From: Lantana camara
Taxonomy: Eukaryota; Streptophyta; Magnoliopsida; Lamiales; Verbenaceae
Direction: 5' to 3'
Assembly: GCA_037501455.1 (NCBI GenBank)
Contig: CM074863.1
Location: forward strand, 15,620,001-15,684,000
DNA: 64,000 nucleotides
In this document: piece by piece, positions 12,327-31,031 of the stretch
How positions within the stretch are numbered: position 1 is the first letter of the stretch
How the letters are laid out: the number at the start of each line of letters is the position of its first letter
Program-made: the position numbers and the translations under genes
The notes under the pieces: generated by a model
Seen by the model: only the letters and a program-made list of their open reading frames with translations
Database searches by the model: none
Told to the model about the DNA's origin: nothing

Positions 12327-12820
12327 TGGACTTCGTTAAGACAGGTTAACTCATCCCATAGGGTTTTCAGCTTGTTGAAATAGGAAGCAATGGACAGATT
12401 ACCTTGGCTAATTGAACTGAGATCTCGCTTCAATTGATATAGCAACGGACCATTGCACTGTCCGTACCTTTGGTTTAGGTCCTCCCACAGTTCTCGTGTT
12501 GTATCGGCATAAAGGAAGCCATGGAGAATTTCAGGCTCTAAGGAATTTAGGATCCAAGATTTGACCGTGCTGTCAACCTTCTTCCAGATCTTGTAGTGAG
12601 GGTCGTCAACTGGCGGAGAATCAAGGCTGCCGTCGATAAATCCTAGTTTCATCTTAGATTCCAGGGCAATCTTCATCGTACGACGCCAAATCCAGTAGTT
12701 TTTCCCGTTCAAGCGAATGGTGACCACAGAAAAGAGGGATGAATCGCCGTTTGAGATGGTAAGTGACTCATCCTTATAGACTTCAGCCAAAGCAACTTGT
12801 CTCTTTTTGTCGTTATCCAT
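12245..12820 (-). pseudogene. Copia-2 gag, N-terminal part
   Basis: The frame opens at the ATG at 12820 and shows a Copia gag of the type with LNGKNYWIWRRTM near residue 38, a segment on growth to LGFIDGS, and the capsid-like stretch LWEDLNQRYGQCNGPLLYQLKRDL. The coding sense leaves this frame near 12325 (after CLNEVQC), where one base has been lost, and continues in the next entry. The last residues before the stop at 12245 are out-of-frame noise. The protein would form the particle in which the RNA is copied. Confidence 0.85.
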
Positions 12821-12993
12821 CGCCGCAGAGATGAGTCAGGATCTGGAACAGATCTATATTTAATCTCAGATCCAGGATCTGGAACAGATGTATTTAATCT
12901 CAAATCCAAACAAATCTGAAGAAAAAGCCACGCAACAAGGAAAAAAAAGATTGACAGAGAATTAGACGAGGCGAGATCTCAAGGATCGATCTG

Positions 12994-13005
12994 CTCTCGA
13001 TACCA
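12994..13005 (-). other. Primer binding site of Copia-2
   Basis: The minus strand reads TGGTATCGAGAG directly after the 5' LTR, close to the initiator tRNA-Met complement with one difference from the usual TGGTATCAGAG. Confidence 0.8.
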
Positions 13006-13228
13006 TGAAGAGATCAATTAAACTGGGTCTCTTTCATAGAGAGAAGGAGGAGTAGTGAGAGAAAATATCAGTATATTCATAAAATAAATTTTTGTAAAAA
13101 TGTACAGGGAAAAGAATACAGAAGCAAAACTAATAAAAAGACTACACTGTACAACGGTCACAAGGAGGTGCACCGCTTATACAAAAAAACATTAAAAGAA
13201 AGTCAAAAACATTATACAAAATTCAACA
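13006..13228 (-). repeat. 5' LTR of Copia-2
   Basis: This is the right copy of the LTR. On the element strand it starts TGTTGAATTTTG and ends next to the primer binding site. It is one base shorter than the left copy because of a shorter A run. Confidence 0.95.
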
Positions 13229-13380
13229 AATTTTGAATACGATATTCTTTAGGAGGAGAGAATACTTGCATCAATGGGCACAATACTTGGTAGTTAAGGA
13301 GAAATTGAAATAAAAATGTTGGTGACAAACTCTTATTTGATAAGTTCGATTGACGTTTGACAGATAAATAAATCGATTCA

Positions 13381-14497
13381 TCTATACTATATTATTAATC
13401 TTACTATATTATTAAGCACGAGACCCAAGTGTGGTCTCTTGGACTTGGTCTCTTTTTTTCTTTTTCTTTTTCTTTTTCTTTTTTTTTTAAATTTATTTAT
13501 TTTACTCACTTAATCACACAGGACGTGTTTTAGTCCGTTACTTACGTATTAACCTCGCTCTTCTCTCATTTCATTTCAATTCTTTTTCTTTTCTTTTTGA
13601 TAATTTTTTTTCTAAAATAGTTTTTTTTGGTATTTTATTCTCTATTTATTTATATTAATTTAATAATTATATTAAAAATAGTAATAAAATATATATTAAT
13701 ATAAAAATTAATTTAAATATATTTTAAACAATAGAATTTCTTAATTTGCACACGCAAAGAGTGTGCCAAAGTTACTAGTATATTATTAAGCGTGAAAGGC
13801 AAAGGTGGTCTCTTGGTGTCCTCTTTTTCTTTTTATTTATTTATTTATTTATTATCCTGTCGGTTTTCTTCTCTTACGATTTTCTCTCTTTTTTTCTATT
13901 TACTTATTTTTATGTGTTTTCTTCTCTTACATTTTTTTATCTTATCTTTTCTTTTCTCTCACCTTATTTCAATTTTTTTTTCTTTTGTATTTTTTTTAAA
14001 GATAGTGTTGTTTGATATTTTATGCTTTTATGTTATTTTTATATTAGTTCAATAATTATATTGAAAATACTGATAAAATATATATTAATATAAAAATTAA
14101 TTTAAATATATTTTAAACAAAAGAATTTTATAATTTGCACACACAACGAGTGTGCCAAAATTACTAGTATTATATTAAGCGAGAGATCCATTTGGTGTGA
14201 TTATTTTTTTCTTTTCTTTTTTTCTTTATTTTTTTAATATAAATTCTAACAACGTACTTTTACAGTTTCTGCATAAACTCTTCTATATTCATGGGCTCTT
14301 AAATTCTTTTCTTTTTTACTTTATCACTTATTTATCTTTAGTTCTTTTTTTTTTTTTTTTTCTCAATTTGAATTATCTTATTTAATTTATTCATCATAAA
14401 ATTATAATTATATTAAAAATAATTATAAATCAAGTAATAACATAAAAATTTTAATTTAATTTTTCTTGCACACACATCGAGTGTGCAGAGTTGCTAG
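13381..14497 (+). mobile_element. Composite non-autonomous Helitron, about 1.1 kb
   Basis: The left end reads TCTATACTATATTATTAA after an A (13380), and the right end is CTAG followed by T (14498), so insertion was between A and T as expected for Helitrons. Each 3' terminus has a short hairpin (GCACAC...GTGTGC or close) followed about 10 to 12 bases later by CTAG. Three such termini occur, ending at 13778, 14167 and 14497, each in turn followed by a fresh TATTATTAAGC-like 5' start. The body is T-rich with no coding capacity (no Rep/helicase). The array is three end-to-end units of about 330 to 400 bp. Confidence 0.8.
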
Positions 14498-15703
14498 TAT
14501 AAATTGATTTTGTTTTACATGGAATTCAAACGGACAAAATTACGTTGAGAGGTAGTATTCTTAGCGGCCTGACCCAATTTTCGGGTTGAATATTTTAACC
14601 GGAGATGATAATTTGTATTTTTTCCAAAAGTTGAATGGAAATTGGTAAGTGAGATTATATATTTTCCCTTGATTAATCCATCCATCATTTTCACGAATCT
14701 CCATTGATAGTACTCTCGTATCAAAATTAGAGATCGAGGTAGATCTCTTCGTTGATAATAATTCAAGTCCTCTAAAAATAATCAACCATTCAAAGTCAAT
14801 TTGTTTCATAAACATATTCCCCAAAAACGATAAATATAATGTCGTATTCTGAGAAACCGTAGCAAAATTTCCAAAGACAACTTTATTAAACACTAGGGGA
14901 AGATTATATAGGGTTGGAATTTGAAATTTAGTACTTGTAACGACCAAATAAGATTCTCATATCTAATTGCAAATCTTTGGTGATGTTTCCCCACGACCGG
15001 CCAGCTTTTGATCATCAATTGGCCCAAAAATTATTAGAAATTTAAGCTACTTAGTCTATGTGACTGTCGGATAATTTTAGTCGAGACTTGATACGGCCGA
15101 ACTTAACTAATTATATAAATAAGTATATTGTATTTGTTATTTGATTGATCACTTTTTATAATCTTTACCTATTGCAAGATAACTATTTTTTTCCTCTTGT
15201 GATACTGATATGGGAGATAGATTGAATCGAGCTAGAATTACTTTGATCTGTATAACTATTATTTAAATTTTAACTAATTGAGTATCTCACCACCTCAAAC
15301 TAATATTTTTGTGAATATAAACACAATATAACTTAATTTATAGCCGTCCTGACTTATTCCCCATCTAAGAAAGGGTTGACAAAGTAAACCACATGTTGTA
15401 TTTCCTCCCAGTATTATTTATTTCATATTGAATTTCTAACCTAATTAAGTATTTTAAAAAATATTGACAACAGAGTCCAAACCGGGGTTCGTGTCTTATG
15501 AAGTGCTCATAAAATGATTTCGTCTATTTTAGTACTTGGTTCAAAGTACTCTACCTTTAAAATAAGTTGCATATTAGTTTTATGGACCGTTTGGAATTTG
15601 AATTGTATAAGTCTAAGTTACGACATGATTTCAATGCAATAATGCCACAATAATTAGATATGGCTGGGTCATGTTGTAATTAGATATAACTCATTTTCTG
15701 ATA
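14498..15703. other. Intergenic DNA, no recognised gene
   Basis: This is A+T-rich sequence. Open frames on the minus strand (for example 14561-14947) have no recognisable domain and lack codon bias. I see nothing else that I can support. Confidence 0.5.
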
Positions 15704-15712
15704 TTCTATATC

Positions 15713-15979
15713 CGGGGAATTTGAGAAAACTCCCCAATTGGGGGGTCAAATTTCTTTTAGCTCCCTATTTTCAAAAATGATGTATTAAAACTCAAGAATC
15801 GTGTATCTAAAACCCCAAATGATGTATTTGAAATATAAGGAAAAAAATCATGTATCTAAATCCCAGAATCGTGTATATAAATCACAGAATCGTGTATCTA
15901 AAACCCCAAATGATGTATTTAAAAATGGGGAGCAAACTCAAAATTTTTCAACTCATGGGGAGTTTTCTCAAAACCCCCC
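15713..15979. mobile_element. Mutator-like MITE with 9-bp target duplication
   Basis: The 267-bp element is flanked by identical 9-mers, TTCTATATC at 15704-15712 and 15980-15988. Its ends are inverted: TTTGAGAAAACTCCCC (15720-15735) against GGGGAGTTTTCTCAAA (15957-15972), with looser complementarity for about 40 more bases inwards. A 9-bp duplication is typical of Mutator-like elements. The core has internal direct repeats of CGTGTATCTAAAACCCC and TGATGTATTT. Confidence 0.85.
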
Positions 15980-15988
15980 TTCTATATC

Positions 15989-17840
15989 TGCATCTGGATT
16001 ATAATAGAGAAAAAAACTATTGACATGAGAATCTCATGGCATTTTTGACGTAAGGTCAACGCCCCAAAGTTCTTGTCCTTTCAGAATATTTTATCAAGTT
16101 TTTTTTTTTACTTTAAATATTTTTGGGGATATATCCACGTATCCATTGCTATGTCGTTGCATTCTATTTTTTTTTTTAATAAATATCCCAAAATATGGAT
16201 GTAAAAATAAGAAATTTTCAAAATTCAAGGGGTGGGCGCCCCTCCCCTCATCCCCCCCCCCCCCCCACCCCCACCCCCACTTTGTAATTAACTAAAACCA
16301 ATGTATAAGTGATGATAGATTTATTTTATCACAATAATAAATTATTAGGACCAAATTAAAGCATGACATATTACGTAATATATATGACCACAACCATAAG
16401 TATTATATCACGGTATCACCCATATGTTCCAAGACTATTATCGTTAATTAGAACACAAATTTTATTAACTTGTAAGGAAACCAATTTTGTCGTGTGAAAT
16501 ATGAATCTAACCAAACACTTTTATCACTTAACGATTTGTATTTTGTATCATAGTTTTTAAAGACAATTTAAGGTACAAGAATGAATCTAATCAAAGTTAT
16601 TTAGATATATAGTGTGAATGTTGTCCTAGTTATTTAAACTGAGTAACAATATCTTTTATGTGTCCACTAGTTTACCTCAATTTCTATTAATAATTTCAAT
16701 TTTATCCCCAAGTAATTTAAAAGTGATTAGAACAATCAGGATTATAATTAAGTTGTTACAATTTACCATTATTTATTGACACCCATATGACTAAAACCTA
16801 GTGAAAGAAAATTTTCACTATAATTTATTTCAAAATATTCATTATCATCATTAATTAGGGTGTTTATCAAACATGTGTCAAAATATTGCCAATGTTTATA
16901 GTTTCCCCAATTCTTAATATCTTCGTTCCCTACTTCCCCATTTTTTTACCTTTCTGCATTATATTTGCAGTAAAAAATCTTGGTTTGATGATTTTCACCA
17001 CTGTCTTTCTTCTATTTTCTGTGCGTGTAACTGTGTGGACTCTCATTGCATTAAAAATGGGGGGAATAATAAGTAGGCGACCTATCTATGGGTTATTTTT
17101 GAGTTATTGTTTCTTGGATATATATTTTTTGATCGGCTCCGGTTCCAATTGGTTTAGGGCTACAATGTAAGGATATTTTTAAAAATATCATTTTATCGTA
17201 TTGTGTAGTGCGTGTCAAATATCATTAAAAATGTTATGTTGTCATATTTATATTGTATTATGTTCGTATCACCATATTCATATCCATACATCATGACTTT
17301 TGAGGAGTTATTAGAACCGCATCAGGTACCACCGATGACGAGTTATATGGATCTAACTGGCAATGCTAGTCTGATTTTGAAGTCATTACCATAAAGGGAC
17401 CTCCTAAGCTATTTATTTTGGAAACATTGATCAAGACCTTAGATATCATTATTCCTAAACTTAGTCACATTACAAACGCTATTTAATGATACAATAAAAA
17501 TACAAAAATACAATTTAATTTCGTTGATTTTTATTTTGTCACCAACTTTCCTTAATATAATATAATCCGAAAAGAAGCAAATAACGAAAATAGTTTAAAG
17601 ATAACCGAAGAACATAAGTAATCAATAAAATACCCAGCTACGTCGTGTTCATCATCACTTAAAAATACAAAAAAGCATAAAATCATGTGATCACAATAGT
17701 TTGACTCTGCAAATAACTGGCAAGATGCAAGCAATCCTCAACTAGCTAGATTTATATAATTCAATAATTAATTAAAATTAAAATATGCAAGTCAAACTAA
17801 TCTCGTCAATCCTCATTTAATTTTATTTTTATCCACCCCT
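15989..17840. other. Intergenic DNA upstream of the first CKX gene
   Basis: No gene is seen. A nearly pure C tract interrupted by A lies near 16248-16280. A dispersed A+T-rich repeat copy is at about 17165-17300. Short open frames (16886-17170, 17212-17394) look random. Confidence 0.5.
17165..17300. repeat. Dispersed A+T-rich repeat, copy 1
   Basis: This copy shares with other copies in the window the core ATATCATTTTATCGTATTGTG and the tail CATATTCATATCCATACATC. Boundaries are approximate. Confidence 0.5.
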
Positions 17841-17848
17841 ATAAATAA
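17841..17848 (+). promoter_or_regulatory. TATA box of the first CKX gene
   Basis: TATAAATA lies 73 bases upstream of the ATG at 17922, in CCCCTATAAATAACACC. The spacing allows transcription to start around 17870-17880 with a short leader. Confidence 0.65.
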
Positions 17849-17921
17849 CACCCCATCTCTGATCTCTCTATTCCAAAATAATTCCAAATTAAATCCCTCT
17901 TAATTTCCCATTCATAATTAA

Positions 17922-26628
<8,707 letters not shown>

Positions 26629-26721
26629 TAATGGGACACTTGATTCTATTGAGTGATCTATAATAATTAAATTTAGCAGTAATGCTACTTACATGAATGG
26701 GTTTCGTTGTTATTTCATCTC

Positions 26722-29700
26722 TCAGACTTGACCCATCATCCAATCTAGCTTAGTTTCTTGGTCATCATGTTGAGCAACATCGTTAGACATCGTCTCTGCT
26801 ACATCATCGTTCGCAGCCATCATATTTTCCTGAGAAATTCAACAAAAAAGTAAAATTTAGTTTCCGATATGGCAAAATAATCCGCAAATTTATTAACATT
26901 GCAACTATATTTATAGATGAAACAAGTTGTACCAGTTCTAGCTTCGTTTTCTCAATTTTTTCCTCAAGCTCCAAAATATGGTGCTTCAGTCCCTGCAAAT
27001 ATGTTCCAATCAATCAATTAACCAAAAATTCTAGCAAATAATATTCTCTTTGACATGAAAATACACATTACCTCGCGCCTCTGGAGTTCAATTGAACGAG
27101 ATAAAGCTTGTCTTTTTGTAAGAAGAGTTTTAGGCCTAAACTGAAGCGGCGGCCGGTAATTCTTTCCTCGATAAACTATTATAACATAGCCTTTGCCAGT
27201 TCTTTCTATAGATACCAAAACCCCACCACTTTCGGCTTCAAGAGAAATAGCAATATGTCTCACTTGTGAAAATGTTCTTCTTTCTACCATAATTTTCACC
27301 AACTCGCGGTATTTCCAATGCAAATGCATATTTTCAATAGTACCATCAAAAATTTCCCGCCTCCCTAACAAAAGAAAACCAAAGATGAACACTCCATTAA
27401 CGAATAAAGGAGTTGAGGGTAAATTACATTTAACCCCGCTGACTTTTAATGTATTAACAATAAATACCCTAGTTAAATACATCAAATGGGAGGGTAACCA
27501 GGTGCGTGTAACTAAGGGTAATTGAGGTGGTGTATGTGTAAATACATCAAAGGTCAGAGAATTTACCCCAATAAATAGAAATATAAAACAAGCATTACCT
27601 AGAACCAAATAAGGTTTCATTCTCAAACCAATCCTCCGAAACAAGAACCTTTCCTCATCAGTTAATGTTTCCAGATCAGTAGGTAAATTTTCCGGTTCTT
27701 GATTCTCTAGAACTTTCTGCAACGAGTTCTCAGCCTTCTTCATCTTCCCTTTTGCCTGCAGGCACCAAAATGATTGTTATTCCAATGAAAAGGATTTCAC
27801 TTTTCAGAAACCTAATATTTTTTAAAATATAAAACATACAAGAGCCAGTTTTCTCTGAAGAGCATTGAGCAAAAACCTATGTTTTGCTACAGCATCATCC
27901 TTCATCATCTTCTCTATTTCTGGACCGTTGGATTGGTTTCCCCATTTTGAGGTTGCTGCAACAGTCTCAGCTAAGGTTCCTGCAACAAATGGCTGATTAA
28001 CTGACTTAGATTTTGTATCAATCAACATTGCAGCTCTGTGACGGGCCCATTCTTCCTCATCCTGTTGGGTGGCTGTATATTTCTCTGCTTCTTTGAGTGC
28101 ACTTGAAACATTGGGAGGCAAGAAATCATTTCCCCTGTAAAATACAATAAACTCTTTGTTTCTAGAAAGTAAAGTCCCTCCGGTCAATATCTGCATTAAT
28201 CACCAAAACAATAACACATGAGAAACCATAAGTGGGTCTTTGCACTAAGCCTCTGGTTTTGGAGAATTCAAAATAAACACTTAAGTTATAAAAAGTAGTA
28301 GCAGTAAAAATAAAGAATTTTTATTTAGAAAAAAAAAAAAAAAAGTAAAAAAATGAAATGGTTAACAGTAGGTGAAAGTTGAGAAGCACTTCTACTCATC
28401 TAAATAAACTTCTACTTGTGTAGATATTTATAAAAGGAAGCTAGAAGCTGGAGCTACAAGTCGGTCCTTAAGTTTATTTTTCAAGTATCTTCAATGACGA
28501 ACAAAAGCAAAATGCACCAAAATTTTCAAATTTCTGAACAATGCCTAAGTCAATCACCAAATTTTCAAATTTCAAGTAATACTTTGCACAAGTTTTCCAA
28601 GATTAGGTCATTAGCCTTGTTTCTTTTCCTTCTTCTGAACTCAGAAATAATGCATGACATAAATAATTGGTAATGAACTATTATCCCTAACCTTCAGTTC
28701 TTCGGCGATCCTTTCATTGGAGGTATTAAGAACACCACGTTTGATGGCTATTTTCACAATAGCACACTTTTCCCATAACTTCACCATGGCCATAGCAAGA
28801 CCTTGCAATTCTCTGCTTCTTCCTAAATTTTATATACATATAAACCAAACAAAAAATTAAAAAAGAATAAAAATTAACTATCACAAGAATAAACAAAGAT
28901 AATATCATTAATTTACCAAGGGCAAAATGTGGAGGCATAGTTCTTGCTGTTCTACGTAAAAATGTTGTTTCTTGGTCTCTCAAAGCATGTCTAGTCCCAT
29001 GAGGTAAAAGCCTAAATGGGGTCTTATACCCAGGAACGACTGCTGGCAACAGGTCGGCATCAACAGGAACTGGGTCCCGCCCTGACCAATCTACAAACCG
29101 TGGACCAAGATCATCTAACAAAAGGTCAAGCTCACTTAAATCCATTTGTTCTTCTTCAGACAGACTGTTGTAATACTCTGACTTATGCAGATTAGATGAT
29201 TGGGCAGCTCCATCATGAGTTTGGACATTCTTGCTGTATGATTTTACACAATCAAGATTGTAGCTCATTCCTCTATATAACACTACTGAACTTCCTGATC
29301 TCCATATTATCAAACCTCCACTTCTACTCTGACATATAACATGCGAAAAAACAGAACAAGTGTAAATATGCATAAAGATGTAATCCATGATGCATGAGGC
29401 AAAGCGAAAGTTAGATGTTCAAGAAATCAGCTTAAAAAGTTCCATGACATCAAAATTACTCAACCAATGTGCAGTTGCATCAGTTAACAGTGAAGCAAGA
29501 ACGTATAATAAACTTAATGGATATTAACCTCGAGGATTTCGTGTGTTCTCTTCATGTTCTTTGAAGGAGGCCCTTCAAATTTTAGTTTCACCACTTCATC
29601 ATCCTTCCATTTTTCATGAATAGAATCAATCAATTGTTGTGTCACACCAGCTGCTCCAACGTTTATTCTCTCCATCATCCTTAATGAAACATTCCTGAGC

Positions 29701-30548
29701 CTCTTCAACTCGGACTCTGGTATCAATCTCTCAGCTAGCTCGGTATTTGTCCTCCTTAACTTCTCTTCTTTCACAGATTCATCAGCAATCTTTTTCTCCC
29801 ATGGTAATCTGTTTAAATCATTTTTATCAGGAGAATACTTCTTATTACTGTCCTCTGAATATATTCTTGATGAATACTCCTTAAAGGTAACATGTTTACC
29901 CTCATCACCCAAAATCTCGTTTCTCTCTGGCAACCCAATTCGGATTTTGTTAAATTCCCCTGATTTTCCTTCAATTTTTCCATCAAATGTTACTTTCTTC
30001 AATAAAGGTACCTCATTTGGGCAACTCTCATGAAACCCCTCAATGGCTTGGTCCATTTCACGAGATTGTCTCGTACCCTCAGAATTGAACAGCTTTTTCC
30101 TCGATTCTTTTCCATGAGCCCAAGGAGCTAAAACTGACTTACTTGTTGTATGGGAACTTATCTCTTCACTAACAGAACTATCTTCTTCACTTTCCTTCTC
30201 CGAAGAAACATCCCTTGACCGTTGTGCTTGAAACCCATCATTTTTATCACCATTGTCTTGCTCTTGCCAGGGGAAATTCTCCCTCAAAGAAGGTGTTTTG
30301 ACGGACCATTTGTTCTGAACCTGTTCGAGAAAACTTGGCCGAGGCTTTCTCTTCTTCCTCGCTAGAATAGCCTTGTCCTTGGTTTCATTCTCAGGTTGAA
30401 TGGTTTGCTGACAGCAAGAAATCTTGATATTCCCAACTGTGAGAATTCTAGAAATTTGGGTTCGCGGATGAAATTGAAAGAGAGATTGAGATGGAGTTGT
30501 TGCTGATGAAGGGAATCGGGAAATTGAAGGCGCTGGCGAAAAGGCCAT
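26722..30548 (-). CDS. CFM3: CRM-domain group II intron splicing factor, CFM3-like
   Basis: Eight exons on the minus strand fit phase throughout: 30548-29529, 29328-28917, 28822-28692, 28190-27840, 27755-27599, 27364-27072, 26992-26933 and 26829-26722, coding 843 residues. The N-terminus is Ser/Pro-rich and lacks acidic residues for about 50 positions, as in a plastid or mitochondrial transit peptide. Three CRM RNA-binding domains lie at about 275-362, 450-547 and 669-764; each ends in the typical VVLYRG, IVFYRG or IVYRG strand. A coiled-coil-like tail follows ([15 protein letters not shown]). CFM3 proteins help splice organellar group II introns. Family length is similar. The last two small exons are the least certain. 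Three CRM domains with this spacing also occur in other CFM proteins, but the text best fits CFM3. Confidence 0.9.
27417..27569. mobile_element. Small inverted-repeat element (MITE) in CFM3 intron 5
   Basis: GGGTAAATT at the left end is inverted at the right end (AATTTACCC), and CTGACTTTTAATGTATT matches the reverse of AATACATCAAAGGTCAG inside. The flanks AATAAAGGA and AATAAATAG may be a decayed 9-bp target duplication, but the left flank is several bases away from the repeat, so the boundary is uncertain. Confidence 0.5.
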
Positions 30549-31031
30549 GCTAATAAGGTTTTAAAATTTTGACACCATAGACGTAAAGAGTGAGAGGACT
30601 CGTTTATATCATATTTGAATCTTATCGGATCGGATTATCCGACAAGAAAATTCGACCCAATAATTCCGTTCCTCAGATCTGAAAAATATTAAAGCACAAC
30701 CTCAAACTTGGATTACCCAGAATAGAAGGATGGAACGAGACAGGGATGTCGAGAAATATTAAGTACTCAGAAACTTAGATCTCTGGCATTGGTTTCCTAA
30801 CTGGCGGTGGCGGTGGCGGTGGCGGCGACAAGATTTTGGGTGGATGCCGCAGTGGGGAGCTTGGCGGTGGCTACGCGGAGATGGGATATCTCGCGGCGGT
30901 TGCCAGAATGGAGGAGACGGTGGAGACGGACTATCTAGTTGGAGGAGATGGGAAAAAAGTAATGGAGAACTTTGTACTGCTGTGATCTGTGAAAACATTA
31001 GGGCATCTTGCATTTTCAATTTGTCTTCTAA
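30549..31031. other. Upstream region of the CFM3-like gene
   Basis: This should hold the promoter of the minus-strand CRM gene. It includes a GGTGGC run (30804-30828) and a G+C-rich stretch to about 30940 with short open frames on both strands. I recognise no protein there. The PIF/Harbinger element begins at 31032, 484 bp from the CRM gene start. Confidence 0.5.

Larger units (their letters stand above)
8221..13228 (-). mobile_element. Ty1/Copia LTR retrotransposon (Copia-2), complete, 5.0 kb
   Basis: Two short LTRs of about 224 bp (8221-8444 and 13006-13228) bound the element and differ at about four bases plus one A-run length. The 5-bp flanks are identical: AATTT at 8216-8220 and at 13229-13233. 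The primer binding site touches the 5' LTR, and a purine-rich tract (minus strand, just inside 8445) precedes the 3' LTR. Gag, zinc knuckle, protease, integrase, reverse transcriptase and RNase H are present in Copia order. Two frameshifts make it non-autonomous. High LTR identity implies a fairly recent insertion. Confidence 0.95.

Noticed and set aside
13792..14055. Hydrophobic frame, possible membrane protein
   Set aside because: It is translated from T-rich Helitron filler sequence.
14561..14947. 128-codon frame on the minus strand
   Set aside because: It shows no domain, has random-looking composition rich in Asn, Phe and Ile, and has no splice or promoter context.
16886..17170. 94-codon frame with hydrophobic residues
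   Set aside because: T-rich DNA gives Phe/Leu-rich translations; there is no start context, domain or splice structure.
30759..31019. Pro/His-rich frame upstream of the CRM gene
   Set aside because: It arises from the complement of a GGTGGC repeat; competing frames exist on both strands and no domain is seen.
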